Below, in pieces: positions 52,868 through 60,690 of a DNA stretch of 64,000 bases. The position numbers were made by a program, and so were the translations under genes. Positions within the stretch are counted from its first letter, which is position 1. Each line of letters opens with the position of its first letter. Source of the stretch: Natrinema ejinorense. GTDB taxonomy: Archaea; Halobacteriota; Halobacteria; Halobacteriales; Natrialbaceae. The DNA lies in the NCBI RefSeq assembly GCF_002494345.1, contig NZ_NXNI01000002.1, positions 310,001 to 374,000 of the forward strand, in the 5' to 3' direction. The notes below the pieces were generated by a model. The model was not told the DNA's origin. It did not search any database and saw only the letters and a list, made by a program, of their open reading frames with translations.

Positions 52868-52905
52868 CGGTGCGGGAAGCCTCGTCGTTCACGGCGAGGG
52901 GGACG
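52868..52905 (+). mobile_element. IS200/IS605-type right-end remnant (omegaRNA-like hairpin)
   Basis: The stretch reads GGTGCGGGAAG then a hairpin CCTCGTCG (52880-52887) TTCA CGGCGAGG (52892-52899) followed by GGGACGTCA. It resembles the right ends, and omegaRNA scaffolds, of haloarchaeal tnpB elements, which read close to GGGAAGCCTCG-loop-CGAGGaGGATGTCA. No tnpA or tnpB is adjacent. The call rests on recalled sequence resemblance. Confidence 0.4.
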
Positions 52906-52928
52906 TCACCTTGGCTGCGTCATTGTTG

Positions 52929-53014
52929 CTATAGTAGCAACTGAAACGATTTACACACTGATCGCAACGCTGTCGTGCGATCAGGTGTGCAATGACTTTC
53001 AGTTGCTACTATAG
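52929..53014. repeat. 86-bp MITE, copy B
   Basis: Perfect 18-bp terminal inverted repeats CTATAGTAGCAACTGAAA (52929-52946) and TTTCAGTTGCTACTATAG (52997-53014). The reverse complement matches copy A (37960-38045) end to end with about eight differences. It contains no coding frame. Its right end overlaps the last codons of the DoxX gene. Left end, palindrome GTTGCTA-TAG-TAGCAAC. Confidence 0.9.
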
Positions 53015-53427
53015 TTAGATTGTTCGTGGCCTCGAATCAAGCGATCAATACTATACTGTCCGCTTCCGTACACGATAAGCAGGAGGAACGACGCGATATA
53101 AAGCAGGCCGAGTTCGCCGCCGTTTTCGATCGGGATTAGTCCGTTCGGTAGGTGTTCGAGGACCTGCGCTGTGACCATCTCTCCAGCTGTAATAACGGCA
53201 ACGAGTCGAGTTCCCACGCCAATGACGATCAGGAGGCCGCCGAGTAACTCTACGATCCCAGCGATTCCGTACAGACTATTCAGCGATACGGTTCCGCCGC
53301 TTCCATCTACGCCGCCGAACAACCCGAACACCTTCTGGAGTCCATGTTGCATAAATAATACCCCAATGAGTGCACGGACGACGGAATAAACGGGCTCTTC
53401 GTGTGATTCTGCTAGTTGGCCGATCAT
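52999..53427 (-). CDS. DoxX family membrane protein
   Basis: The 142-aa protein has four helices with the DoxX entry MQHGLQKVFGLFG (about 26-38), then GIAGIVELLGGLLIVIG and GLIPIENGGELGLLYIASFLLLIVYGSGQYSID (quoted in part). DoxX proteins are membrane redox or quinone-linked subunits; free-standing ones are often induced by thiol/quinone stress. The last codons (after RGHEQSN) and stop fall in MITE copy B, so the C-terminus was probably altered by insertion. It is divergent from the FMN reductase behind a triple half-site. Confidence 0.88.
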   Translation of the reverse strand: MIGQLAESHEEPVYSVVRALIGVLFMQHGLQKVFGLFGGVDGSGGTVSLNSLYGIAGIVELLGGLLIVIGVGTRLVAVITAGEMVTAQVLEHLPNGLIPIENGGELGLLYIASFLLLIVYGSGQYSIDRLIRGHEQSNYSSN

Positions 53428-53483
53428 AGCATCTATTGTATTTATCGGAAATTACTTGTGGTAAATATTTGGTTGCCGGAGAG

Positions 53484-53509
53484 TATTGTCAACGGACAAT
53501 ATAATTGTC
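53484..53509. promoter_or_regulatory. TATTGTC half-site cluster
   Basis: TATTGTC (53484-53490) and GACAATA (53495-53501) form a dyad with a 4-bp gap, and a third half-site ATTGTC lies at 53504-53509. A fourth, ATTGTCC, occurs at 53574-53580. The sites lie 57 bp upstream of the DoxX start and about 215 bp before FMN reductase, in the divergent region. They look like an operator for a redox regulator. Confidence 0.6.
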
Positions 53510-53723
53510 TGTATGCGAGTTACGATCCGCAATCTCATTTCGGATGTTCAAACCATTCCGGTTATATTATTTGATTGTCCACCTCTTACTAGGAAACTTA
53601 CAAGAGACGGATGGTGTTGCTGGACGAATCTCGATTGGGTCTCCCAACGACAGAGTAGTAATTAATATTACAAAAATTGCGTTTCGAGAACACTTTTGAC
53701 CGTACCACCGGTAAGCGGCCAGT

Positions 53724-54296
53724 ATGGGCGGCAGTAGCAAAAGGAACGTTGTTGCGCTCTGTGGAAGCCTGCGCGACGAGAGCAAGACGCGAATCGTCCT
53801 TACGGAAGTCCTCGAGGCAGCGCAGGAGGAGGGGGCTACAACGGAGTTAATCGATTTGCGCTCGTATGAGTTGCCAAGTCTGTACGCGACGGAGTCGCCC
53901 ACACCGGACGCCAAAGCGCTTCAAAAGACCGTCGACGCGGCCGACAGCGTTTTACTCGGAACACCGAACTATCACGGATCGTTTTCCGGGTCGCTGAAGA
54001 ATGCACTCGACTATTGCGGGCGCGACGAGTTTGCGGGAACAACGGTCGGATTGGTTGAAGTTGCAGCCGGGGACTTTCCTGGATCTGCGCTTATGCACTT
54101 GCGAACCGTCGCTCGAACGCTTCACGCATGGACGTTACCGACTGAAGTCGCGATCCCGAACTCTCATTCGATGGTCGGAACCGATGGAATCAACGACGAA
54201 GAGCTGACGTCTCGTGCTCGAAAGTTAGGACGAGAGTTGACCATCTTCGCAGGTATTGCCGACTACGTCGCTTCCACTCCTACCCCAAATGCCTAG
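53724..54296 (+). CDS. NADPH-dependent FMN reductase-like flavoprotein
   Basis: The 190-aa flavodoxin-fold protein has the motif VALCGSLRDESKTRIVL (phosphate loop, about 10-26), LLGTPNYHGSFSGSLKNALDY (about 77-97, family hallmark) and GTTVGLVEVAAGDFPGS. It belongs to the NADPH:FMN reductase/chromate reductase family and may reduce quinones, metals or supply FMNH2. It is the first plus-strand gene after the half-site cluster. DNA composition is lower in GC than before 52 kb. Confidence 0.9.
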   Translation: MGGSSKRNVVALCGSLRDESKTRIVLTEVLEAAQEEGATTELIDLRSYELPSLYATESPTPDAKALQKTVDAADSVLLGTPNYHGSFSGSLKNALDYCGRDEFAGTTVGLVEVAAGDFPGSALMHLRTVARTLHAWTLPTEVAIPNSHSMVGTDGINDEELTSRARKLGRELTIFAGIADYVASTPTPNA

Positions 54297-54424
54297 AAAT
54301 GACAGTTCGGCTTTCGGCGTGTCGACGGCGCTTCAGGAGGCGATTTGCCGATGGCGTCCCAGAACGGAGAGTCGACGACGATAGTATCGGTGAGTCAATA
54401 ATCGAACGACAGTCCCTAATTCCG

Positions 54425-55408
54425 ATGGCTACAGAACAAACGAATGCCGTTCGAGTCCACACGTTCGGTGGCTCGGACGTGCTCACGCACGAGGAAGTAC
54501 CGCGTCCTGAACCGACCGACGACGAACTGCTGGCTAGGGTCCACGCAGCCGGCGTGAATCCAGTTGACTGGATGATTCGCGAAGGATACACGGACGAAGC
54601 GCTGGATCCAACCCTTCCCTGGATCCCCGGGTGGGACTTCTCCGGGGTCGTTGAGGCGACCGGATCGAACGTAAGCGCATTCGATGCCGGCGACGAGGTA
54701 TTTGGAATGGTCCGGATGCCGGATCCGGGCGAGACATATGCGGAGTACACGGCCGTTCCCGCCGACGAGGTCGTTGAGAAGCCTGCGTCGCTCTCGCATA
54801 CTGAAGCAGCAGCTGTGCCAATGGTCTCCTTGACGGCCTGGCGTGCGCTCTTTGAAAAGGGCGAACTCGGAGACGGCGACCGTGTATTGATCCATGCTGC
54901 GGCAGGTGGTGTCGGTCACATGGCAGTCCAGCTTGCTGCGGACGCCGGCGCACACGTTATCGGCACTGCATCCGGACGGAACGAGGAGTACCTCCGTCGC
55001 CTTGGGGTCGACGAGTTCGTTAATTACCGTGAGCAGCGATTCGAAGCGGTTGTCGATCCGGTGGATGTCGTCCTCGATGCGGTCGGGGACGACACGCTCG
55101 AGCGGTCGATCGATGTGCTTCGAGACGGGGCGATACTCGTTACCCTCCCGGTCCCGCCGTCGGACGAAATCGTCGAAACGGCTGCGGAACAGCACGATGC
55201 GGATGTACGGTGGTTTAGCGTCGAACCGGATGCAACAACGCTGACGGAAATCGTCGAGAAAATCGATTCGGGAACGATCGAGCCGACGATAAATAGTACG
55301 TATCCGCTTACGGAGGCCGCGGCTGCACACGAAGAGAGCGAGAACGGACATGTCCGTGGCAAGCTCGTGCTCGAACTAAACGGCCACTCCGACAATAATT
55401 CCCGATAA
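54425..55408 (+). CDS. NADPH:quinone oxidoreductase-like MDR protein
   Basis: The 327-aa zinc-free medium-chain dehydrogenase has the QOR pattern: HTFGGSDVLTHEEVPRPEP, AAGVNPVDWMIREGY, PGWDFSGVVEATGSNV and the NADPH motif VLIHAAAGGVGHMAVQLAADAGAHVIGT (quoted in part, about 138-162). No structural Zn cysteines are present. It would reduce quinones or enones with NADPH. ATG 54425 is chosen; upstream codons to 54299 are Arg-rich and overlap no homology. The stop overlaps RidA by one base (TAATG). Confidence 0.92.
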   Translation: MATEQTNAVRVHTFGGSDVLTHEEVPRPEPTDDELLARVHAAGVNPVDWMIREGYTDEALDPTLPWIPGWDFSGVVEATGSNVSAFDAGDEVFGMVRMPDPGETYAEYTAVPADEVVEKPASLSHTEAAAVPMVSLTAWRALFEKGELGDGDRVLIHAAAGGVGHMAVQLAADAGAHVIGTASGRNEEYLRRLGVDEFVNYREQRFEAVVDPVDVVLDAVGDDTLERSIDVLRDGAILVTLPVPPSDEIVETAAEQHDADVRWFSVEPDATTLTEIVEKIDSGTIEPTINSTYPLTEAAAAHEESENGHVRGKLVLELNGHSDNNSR

Positions 55409-55845
55409 TGATAGATCGAACGAACCCTGAGAACGTTTATACCCCCGCTGGGAACGCCTACACGCAAGTCATTGGAACGAACGCCGACCGAATGGTCCAC
55501 GTTGCCGGAACCGTTCCGGAGAACGAATCGAGCGAACTTGTCGGGGTTGGAGACATGGATGCACAGATCGAACAGGTAATGCAGAATATCAGCCGCTCAC
55601 TCGCCGCCGAGGGGTGCGACCTCTCGGACGTTGTGCGAATCAGGATCTTTACGACGGATATGGACGCGTACATGCGTGCACAGCGGACCGTCGGGAGTTA
55701 CTTCTCGGACGGCGAATGCCCAACGTCAACGCTCGTCGGCGTTGATCGACTTGCGGATTCCTTCCACGGTATTGCACCCGGCGAACCGACCGATATTGAG
55801 CCACGCTACCTCGTGGAAGTCGACGCGACGGCAGTCACTGAGTAG
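55408..55845 (+). CDS. RidA family protein
   Basis: The 145-aa protein matches RidA/YjgF: VYTPAGNAYTQVIGTNADRMVHVAGTVP, MDAQIEQVMQNISRSLAAEGCDLSDVVRIRIFTTDM (quoted in parts), PTSTLVGVDRLAD and EPRYLVEVDATAV. RidA hydrolyses reactive enamines/imines; some family members such as RutC act in ring-nitrogen catabolism. The Arg of the family's imine site is present in VVRIRIFTT but the classic C-terminal Glu is DA here, so activity is uncertain. Overlap with the upstream dehydrogenase indicates coupling. Confidence 0.9.
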   Translation: MIDRTNPENVYTPAGNAYTQVIGTNADRMVHVAGTVPENESSELVGVGDMDAQIEQVMQNISRSLAAEGCDLSDVVRIRIFTTDMDAYMRAQRTVGSYFSDGECPTSTLVGVDRLADSFHGIAPGEPTDIEPRYLVEVDATAVTE

Positions 55846-55927
55846 CGTCCCGTCACTCCCGTTGTGAACGCTCCTCGAAGTCGTTCCTTGAGTGCCATTT
55901 ATCACCCCCGTTCTCGTTTAGTGACCT

Positions 55928-56821
55928 ATGGACCGAATCGAAGCCATCGAGATGGCCGAAGAGTCGGACCACTGTATCCGACCCGCCGAAGCGTTCTCGT
56001 TGTTGGGAAACGAGACACGGATAAAGATCCTCGAGACGCTTTGGAAAGCAGAGGAACAGCCGGTGCCGTTTTCCAGACTCTACGAGGCGGCTGACGTTAC
56101 GAACAGTTCGAAGTTCAACTATCATCTGGGAAAGCTCTTGGGGCAGTACATTCGGAAAACCGACGGTGGATATGAACTCCGCACTGCCGGGAAGTCCGTG
56201 GTCGGGATGATCGTGAAGGGATCGTTCAATGCCCATCCACAGCCCGACCCGTTCGAAGTTGACGAGCCGTGTACGAAATGTAGCGGACAGTTGATGGCGC
56301 GATACGAGAACGAGATGTTAGCTATCGAGTGTTCGTCCTGTGATCGCGGCCACGGCCGATACTCGTTCCCACCAGGCGGAATGCTCGGCCGCGATAACGA
56401 TGAACTCCTAACCGTGTTCGATCGACGCGTTCGTCACCTCCTGAACCTCGCTCAAGATGGCGTTTGTCCGGAATGTAGCGGGAAAATAAGATCCATGATC
56501 GAAATGGGTGAAATTGAAACTCACGATGCCGAAATCTCCGTTCGATTCGTTTGTCAGCAGTGTAACCATACCCTTCAGGCACCGATCGGGTTCACCCTTT
56601 TAAACCGATCGCCGGTCGTCACCTTCTACCGCGATCATGGTCTCGAACTTGCGGATCGTCGGTATTGGCGACTTCCGTGGTGTGTAAGCGATGACTGTAC
56701 GACAATTCGATCGGTCACCCCTCACTCGTTCGACGTCGCCCTAACGCTTGATTCAGAAACGCTTTGTATAACGCTCGATCGCGATCTGAATCTGATTCGG
56801 ACTCGACGGATCGCTCTCTAA
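55928..56821 (+). CDS. Winged-helix regulator with zinc-ribbon domain
   Basis: The 297-aa protein has an ArsR-like N-terminus (AFSLLGNETRIKILETLWKA, about 21-40; recognition segment NSSKFNYHLGKLLGQYIRKT) and a C-terminal half with zinc-ribbon cysteines: CTKCSG (about 113-118), CSSC (about 137-140), CPEC (about 179-182) and CQQC (about 211-214). This is the haloarchaeal DUF7351-type regulator layout. The even set of four Cys pairs suggests two ribbons. It lies between the oxidoreductase/RidA genes and the dehydrogenase/amidase genes and is the likely regulator of the island. Confidence 0.85.
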   Translation: MDRIEAIEMAEESDHCIRPAEAFSLLGNETRIKILETLWKAEEQPVPFSRLYEAADVTNSSKFNYHLGKLLGQYIRKTDGGYELRTAGKSVVGMIVKGSFNAHPQPDPFEVDEPCTKCSGQLMARYENEMLAIECSSCDRGHGRYSFPPGGMLGRDNDELLTVFDRRVRHLLNLAQDGVCPECSGKIRSMIEMGEIETHDAEISVRFVCQQCNHTLQAPIGFTLLNRSPVVTFYRDHGLELADRRYWRLPWCVSDDCTTIRSVTPHSFDVALTLDSETLCITLDRDLNLIRTRRIAL

Positions 56822-56855
56822 ATATAAGGACTATTACAAAAATATTGTTTGGCTC

Positions 56856-56863
56856 ATATTTAA
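56856..56863 (+). promoter_or_regulatory. TATA box for the leader ORF and dehydrogenase
   Basis: ATATTTAA is centred about 27 nt before 56887. Transcription would start three bases before the leader ORF ATG at 56890. Confidence 0.55.
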
Positions 56864-56889
56864 TTGGTATTAGAACCTCTGAAGAGAAG

Positions 56890-56958
56890 ATGAAAACCAG
56901 ACCGATCGATCGAGACCAGATCGAGGAGCAACTGGGAGTTCCCAGTGGTCAGCGATGA
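56890..56958 (+). CDS. 22-aa leader ORF coupled to the dehydrogenase
   Basis: ATG 56890 opens MKTRPIDRDQIEEQLGVPSG and ends with TGA overlapping the dehydrogenase ATG (ATGA at 56955-56958). The predicted transcript begins just 3 nt before it, so it is the first, near-leaderless start, and ribosomes ending here would restart on the dehydrogenase. It may be a regulatory mini-ORF or a remnant of a longer gene. No family is recognised. Confidence 0.5.
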   Translation: MKTRPIDRDQIEEQLGVPSGQR

Positions 56959-57959
56959 AGGCAGTCGAAGTGCCGTCGCCGGGCGGTGCGTTCGAAGTCG
57001 TCGAACGAGAACGGCCCGAACCGGAGGGGGACCAGGTTCTGATCGAGGTGGATGCCTGTGGCGTCTGTCACGGCGATGCAGCCGTAAAAGAGGGTGACTT
57101 TCCTGGAATCGATTATCCACGGATTCCAGGCCACGAGGTCGCAGGACACATCGACGCGGTCGGTAGTAACGTAACGGAGTGGGAAGTCGACGATCGGGTC
57201 TGTGTTGGCTGGCACGGCGGACACTGTTTTGTCTGCGATTCCTGTAGACGTGGCGACTTCACGAACTGCAGCTCTAGTGAGATAACTGGTCTCACTACCA
57301 ATGGTGGATACGCCGAGTACATGGTCGCCCCACGGGAGGCAGTTGCTCGTATCCCTGATGAGTTAGATGCCGTCTCTGCCGGACCGTTGGTGTGTGCCGG
57401 GTTGACGGCTTACAATTCGATTCGAAACATGGATGTCTCACCTGGCGACACCGTGGCGGTCCAAGGTATCGGTGGTGTCGGTCACATGGGGATCCAATTT
57501 GGATCGGAGATGGGCTTTGAAACCGTTGGCCTGTCACGCGGAACTGAAAAGCGTGAGTTGGCGTTCGACCTCGGTGCGGACCACTTCATCGATACCGAGG
57601 AAACGGACCCGGTTGATCGCCTTCGAGAACTCGGCGGGGCGGACCTCGTGTTGGCGACTGCACCAAGTACGGCTGCTATCGAATCGATCATAGGTGGACT
57701 CGCCGAAAACGGGGACCTCCTCGTCGTGGCAGCGCCACACGAGCCCCTAGAGGCTCCAGTTAGCCAGTTGATCAACGCACGACAGTCGATCCACGGGTGG
57801 TACTCCGGACACAGCCGCGACGCGGAAGATACGCTCGAGTTCAGTTCGTTGCAGGGAGTCGAACCGCTCATCGAGACCTATCCGCTCGAACGGGCCCCAG
57901 ACGCCTACGACGCGATGATGGCTAACGACACCCGGTTCAGAGCCGTGTTGGAACCGTAG
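56955..57959 (+). CDS. Zinc-dependent alcohol dehydrogenase
   Basis: The 334-aa medium-chain dehydrogenase has the catalytic Zn site: C36 in ACGVCHGDAAVKEGD, the GHEVAGHIDAVGSNV block, and structural-Zn cysteines in HGGHCFVCDSCRRGDFTNC. The NAD(P) motif is VQGIGGVGHMGIQFGSEMG (about 158-176). It should oxidise an alcohol or reduce an aldehyde; specificity is unknown. It is coupled to a 22-aa leader ORF by ATGA overlap and followed 108 bp later by an amidase on the same strand. Confidence 0.93.
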   Translation: MKAVEVPSPGGAFEVVERERPEPEGDQVLIEVDACGVCHGDAAVKEGDFPGIDYPRIPGHEVAGHIDAVGSNVTEWEVDDRVCVGWHGGHCFVCDSCRRGDFTNCSSSEITGLTTNGGYAEYMVAPREAVARIPDELDAVSAGPLVCAGLTAYNSIRNMDVSPGDTVAVQGIGGVGHMGIQFGSEMGFETVGLSRGTEKRELAFDLGADHFIDTEETDPVDRLRELGGADLVLATAPSTAAIESIIGGLAENGDLLVVAAPHEPLEAPVSQLINARQSIHGWYSGHSRDAEDTLEFSSLQGVEPLIETYPLERAPDAYDAMMANDTRFRAVLEP

Positions 57960-58067
57960 CCACGTTGGAGAACCGATCAGGATCACAACGCAGGCTCCAC
58001 GCTACGGAATCGGTCCGGCGTGACCTGCTGATGGAAGCCAGCCGAAGAACGCGACCGATATCAACAG

Positions 58068-59534
58068 ATGTCAGAACACTACTATACGTCGGCAACGGAA
58101 CTCGCATCCGGCGTTCGGCGTCGAGAAATTTCGCCCGTCGAAGTCGTCGATGACTTCCTCGAGCGAATCGATGAACGAAACGACGAGCTCGGTGCGTATA
58201 CCACGATCGTAGCGGATAAGGCGCGTCGAGCTGCAACTGAGATTGAAACAACTCTCAGCCAGGGTGATGATCCCGGTCCGCTAGCTGGGGTTCCGATTGC
58301 ACTGAAGGATCTCTACGGGTGCAAGGAAGGAGTTCGTCACACGCGTGGCTCCAGTCCGTTTCGAGACAACATCGCCGATAACGACGCAGCAGTAGTAGCA
58401 CGGCTCGAAGATGCCGGGGCAGTTGTCCTTGGAATGACCAACACGCCCGAATTCGGTCATAAGGGAACTACGGACAACCGCCTGTTCGGACCCACGAGCA
58501 CCCCGTACGATCTGGATCGAAATGCGGGCGGATCTTCCGGTGGTAGTGCGGCTGCTGTCGTTGACGGGCTCGCGACGCTTACCCACGGCGGCGATGCCGG
58601 CGGCTCGCTTCGCATTCCGGCCGCCTGTTGTGGTGCGTACGCCATCAAGCCGACTTACAGGCGCATTCCCTCTCTGGATCGGCCCAACGGGTTCGGCGGC
58701 GTTCTCGGCTACTCCGTGAATCACGGTCCGATCACGCGGACCGTTGCGGACGCTGCACTGATGCTCGACGTCATGGCGGGCCCTCACCCGCGCGATCCTA
58801 CCTGTCTTCCGGATTCGACGACGGACTACCGGGCAGCGACCACTCGCTCGATCTCCGACCTCGAGATCGCATACACGCCCGATCTGGGGACCTTCCCTGT
58901 TGATGATCGCGTGAAACGAATCGTTGCTGATGCCGTCACAGCGTTCGAGGACGGCGGTGCGACGGTAGAATCGGTCGGCGTCGATCTAAAACATTCACAC
59001 CGGACGATAACCGAAACGTGGCGTACGCTGGTGGGCGTGACCTATGCCGCGATGGCCGAGACCATGGCGGACGAACAAGGGATTGAGCTGGTAGGCGATC
59101 ATCGCGACGAGCTTACGCCCGAGGTAGTGGAGTTGATTCAAACGGGACGATCCGTCAGCGCGAGCGAATATCTTCGTCTTCACGCTGTGAGGACCGACCT
59201 CGTCGACGCGATCGTCGATGTTTTCGAGGAGTACGATATACTCGTTACACCGACAGTCGCTCATCCTCCGGTCGAGAACGCGTCCGACGGGGGTACGGTC
59301 GGACCGTCGGAAGTCGACAGCGAGCCGGTCGATCCGTTGATCGGTTGGTGCTTGACCCACCCGTTTAACTTTACTGGACATCCTGCGGCGTCGATTCCGG
59401 CCGGATTCACCGCCGATTCACTGCCAGTCGGCATGCAGATCGTCGGCCCCCGATTCAACGATGGAACGGTGCTTGCCGCCAGCGCTGCGTTCGAACGGCT
59501 TCGACCGTGGCATGGCACTTATCCGCCCCGGTAA
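58068..59534 (+). CDS. Amidase signature family enzyme
   Basis: The 488-aa protein has the Ser-cisSer-Lys triad: K80 in PIALKDLY, cis-Ser156 in AGGSSGGSAAAVVDG, and nucleophile Ser180 in HGGDAGGSLRIPAACCGAY. The full-length fold is typical for amidases such as AtzF, mandelamide or 6-aminohexanoate hydrolases and differs from GatA by having no tRNA-related C-terminus. It hydrolyses an amide bond of an unknown metabolite. It shares the dehydrogenase's strand without an obvious promoter, so an operon is likely. It is convergent with the triple THI5-fold genes. Confidence 0.93.
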   Translation: MSEHYYTSATELASGVRRREISPVEVVDDFLERIDERNDELGAYTTIVADKARRAATEIETTLSQGDDPGPLAGVPIALKDLYGCKEGVRHTRGSSPFRDNIADNDAAVVARLEDAGAVVLGMTNTPEFGHKGTTDNRLFGPTSTPYDLDRNAGGSSGGSAAAVVDGLATLTHGGDAGGSLRIPAACCGAYAIKPTYRRIPSLDRPNGFGGVLGYSVNHGPITRTVADAALMLDVMAGPHPRDPTCLPDSTTDYRAATTRSISDLEIAYTPDLGTFPVDDRVKRIVADAVTAFEDGGATVESVGVDLKHSHRTITETWRTLVGVTYAAMAETMADEQGIELVGDHRDELTPEVVELIQTGRSVSASEYLRLHAVRTDLVDAIVDVFEEYDILVTPTVAHPPVENASDGGTVGPSEVDSEPVDPLIGWCLTHPFNFTGHPAASIPAGFTADSLPVGMQIVGPRFNDGTVLAASAAFERLRPWHGTYPPR

Positions 59535-59700
59535 CGCTTCTGTCCATCTCTCGAGACCGCGAGAGACATATTTCGGCCTTGTCACAACATGAATAGCCGG
59601 TAATAGTAGTGGCAGCCGTTCGATGACCGATCTCAACCGGACGTCTGTCGACGTTACTGCCGGGAGCGGCACTGATCGATCGGCGCGGAACGTCTCGGTT

Positions 59701-60690
59701 TTACTGTCGTGACGGGTTTCCTTCCCCGCATCCGACGAGCGAGGCGTAGTCTTCGATCACGTTCGCGTCATGGTCGATATATTCGTTAGTCCAAACTTCG
59801 CCCGGGTCGATCGATCCATCGAGTAGTGTCGTTTCCTGTAGGTACTCCGAAAGACGCTGCCACCGCTGCGGGCGGTGGGCGCCCCAGCCCGCTTCTGTGA
59901 GACCGTCGTGATACTGTAACCCGTCAACGGCGGCACGTAACTTTCGAGTCTCTATCCATCGGCGTTGTTCGAGCGTCGCGTTCCGACTGATCAGTGCATC
60001 GATGGCGGCATCGGGGTCGTTCGTCGCGGCGGCCCAGCCCCGCGCGGTTGCGCGGAGGAATGCTCGAACCGCCGTCGGGTTCTGCGCGGCGAACGATTCG
60101 TTAGTCACCAGCATCATCCCGTATACGCCCAGCAATTCACCGATCGGGAGTTCGTCGGATTGGCGGCCGTGTTCGTGTTCGAGTTCAACGCCGTTTGTCA
60201 CGACACCAACTGCTGCGTCGACGGTCCCCTCGAGGAGTTGATGTTCGACGCGATGATGAGTGTTCGGATCAACCGGTTTCAGGTCGACCTCCGAACGGAT
60301 ACCGGCTCGTTCGAGCGCTTGTGCGGCTAGAATCCTGGTCTTCGTTGCCGATGGGGCAACGGTCGTGCCGGCCAGTTGTGCCGGATCGGATAGCGGTTCG
60401 TCGAATACGTCCCGGAGCGTATAGAACGCCGCCGGCGTTCGGTTGGTTACGGCGGCGATCGCGATCGGATCCTCCCCCTGACTCCGCGTCGCGAGCACGG
60501 CGCTCGCACCCGCGAGTCCGATGTCCGCATTCCCTCGAGCGGCCTGTTTGGCTGCATAGGGGGAACCGTGCCCTTCAACGAATTGGATTGTCACTCCTTC
60601 GTCCTCGTAAAACCCTCGCCGACGAGCGAGGAAGTACGGTGCTTGAAATCCGTTTGGTTCCCAGTTTAGTTGGAAGGTGACGGATGTCAT
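59701..60690 (-). CDS. THI5/NMT1-fold protein 1, no signal peptide
   Basis: The 329-aa protein opens VTFQLNWEPNGFQAPYFLA, the motif of yeast Thi5 (ITFLLNWQPTPYHIPIFLA) and of NMT1-like ABC binding proteins. Two-lobe features follow: GHGSPYAAKQAARGNADIGL, LAGTTVAPSATKTR and VTNESFAAQNPTAVRAFLRATARGW. It has no signal peptide or lipobox, so it should be cytoplasmic. The Thi5 HCCCFC site is not present. It is the last of three genes with 4-bp overlaps; no permease or ATPase is nearby. It could be a binding protein, a sensor, or an enzyme like dihydroxyphthalate decarboxylase. Confidence 0.88.
   Translation of the reverse strand: MTSVTFQLNWEPNGFQAPYFLARRRGFYEDEGVTIQFVEGHGSPYAAKQAARGNADIGLAGASAVLATRSQGEDPIAIAAVTNRTPAAFYTLRDVFDEPLSDPAQLAGTTVAPSATKTRILAAQALERAGIRSEVDLKPVDPNTHHRVEHQLLEGTVDAAVGVVTNGVELEHEHGRQSDELPIGELLGVYGMMLVTNESFAAQNPTAVRAFLRATARGWAAATNDPDAAIDALISRNATLEQRRWIETRKLRAAVDGLQYHDGLTEAGWGAHRPQRWQRLSEYLQETTLLDGSIDPGEVWTNEYIDHDANVIEDYASLVGCGEGNPSRQ

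Noticed and set aside
52823-53014. 63-codon plus-strand frame spanning the IS right end and MITE
   Set aside because: It runs through two non-coding mobile-element ends; no homology or promoter.
53505-53699. 64-codon plus-strand frame in the DoxX/FMN reductase promoter
   Set aside because: It overlaps the half-site cluster, has no protein-like pattern and no promoter.
59623-59712. 29-codon plus-strand frame MTDLNRTSVDVTAG
   Set aside because: It overlaps the stop of the convergent THI5-fold gene, has no promoter and no recognisable family.
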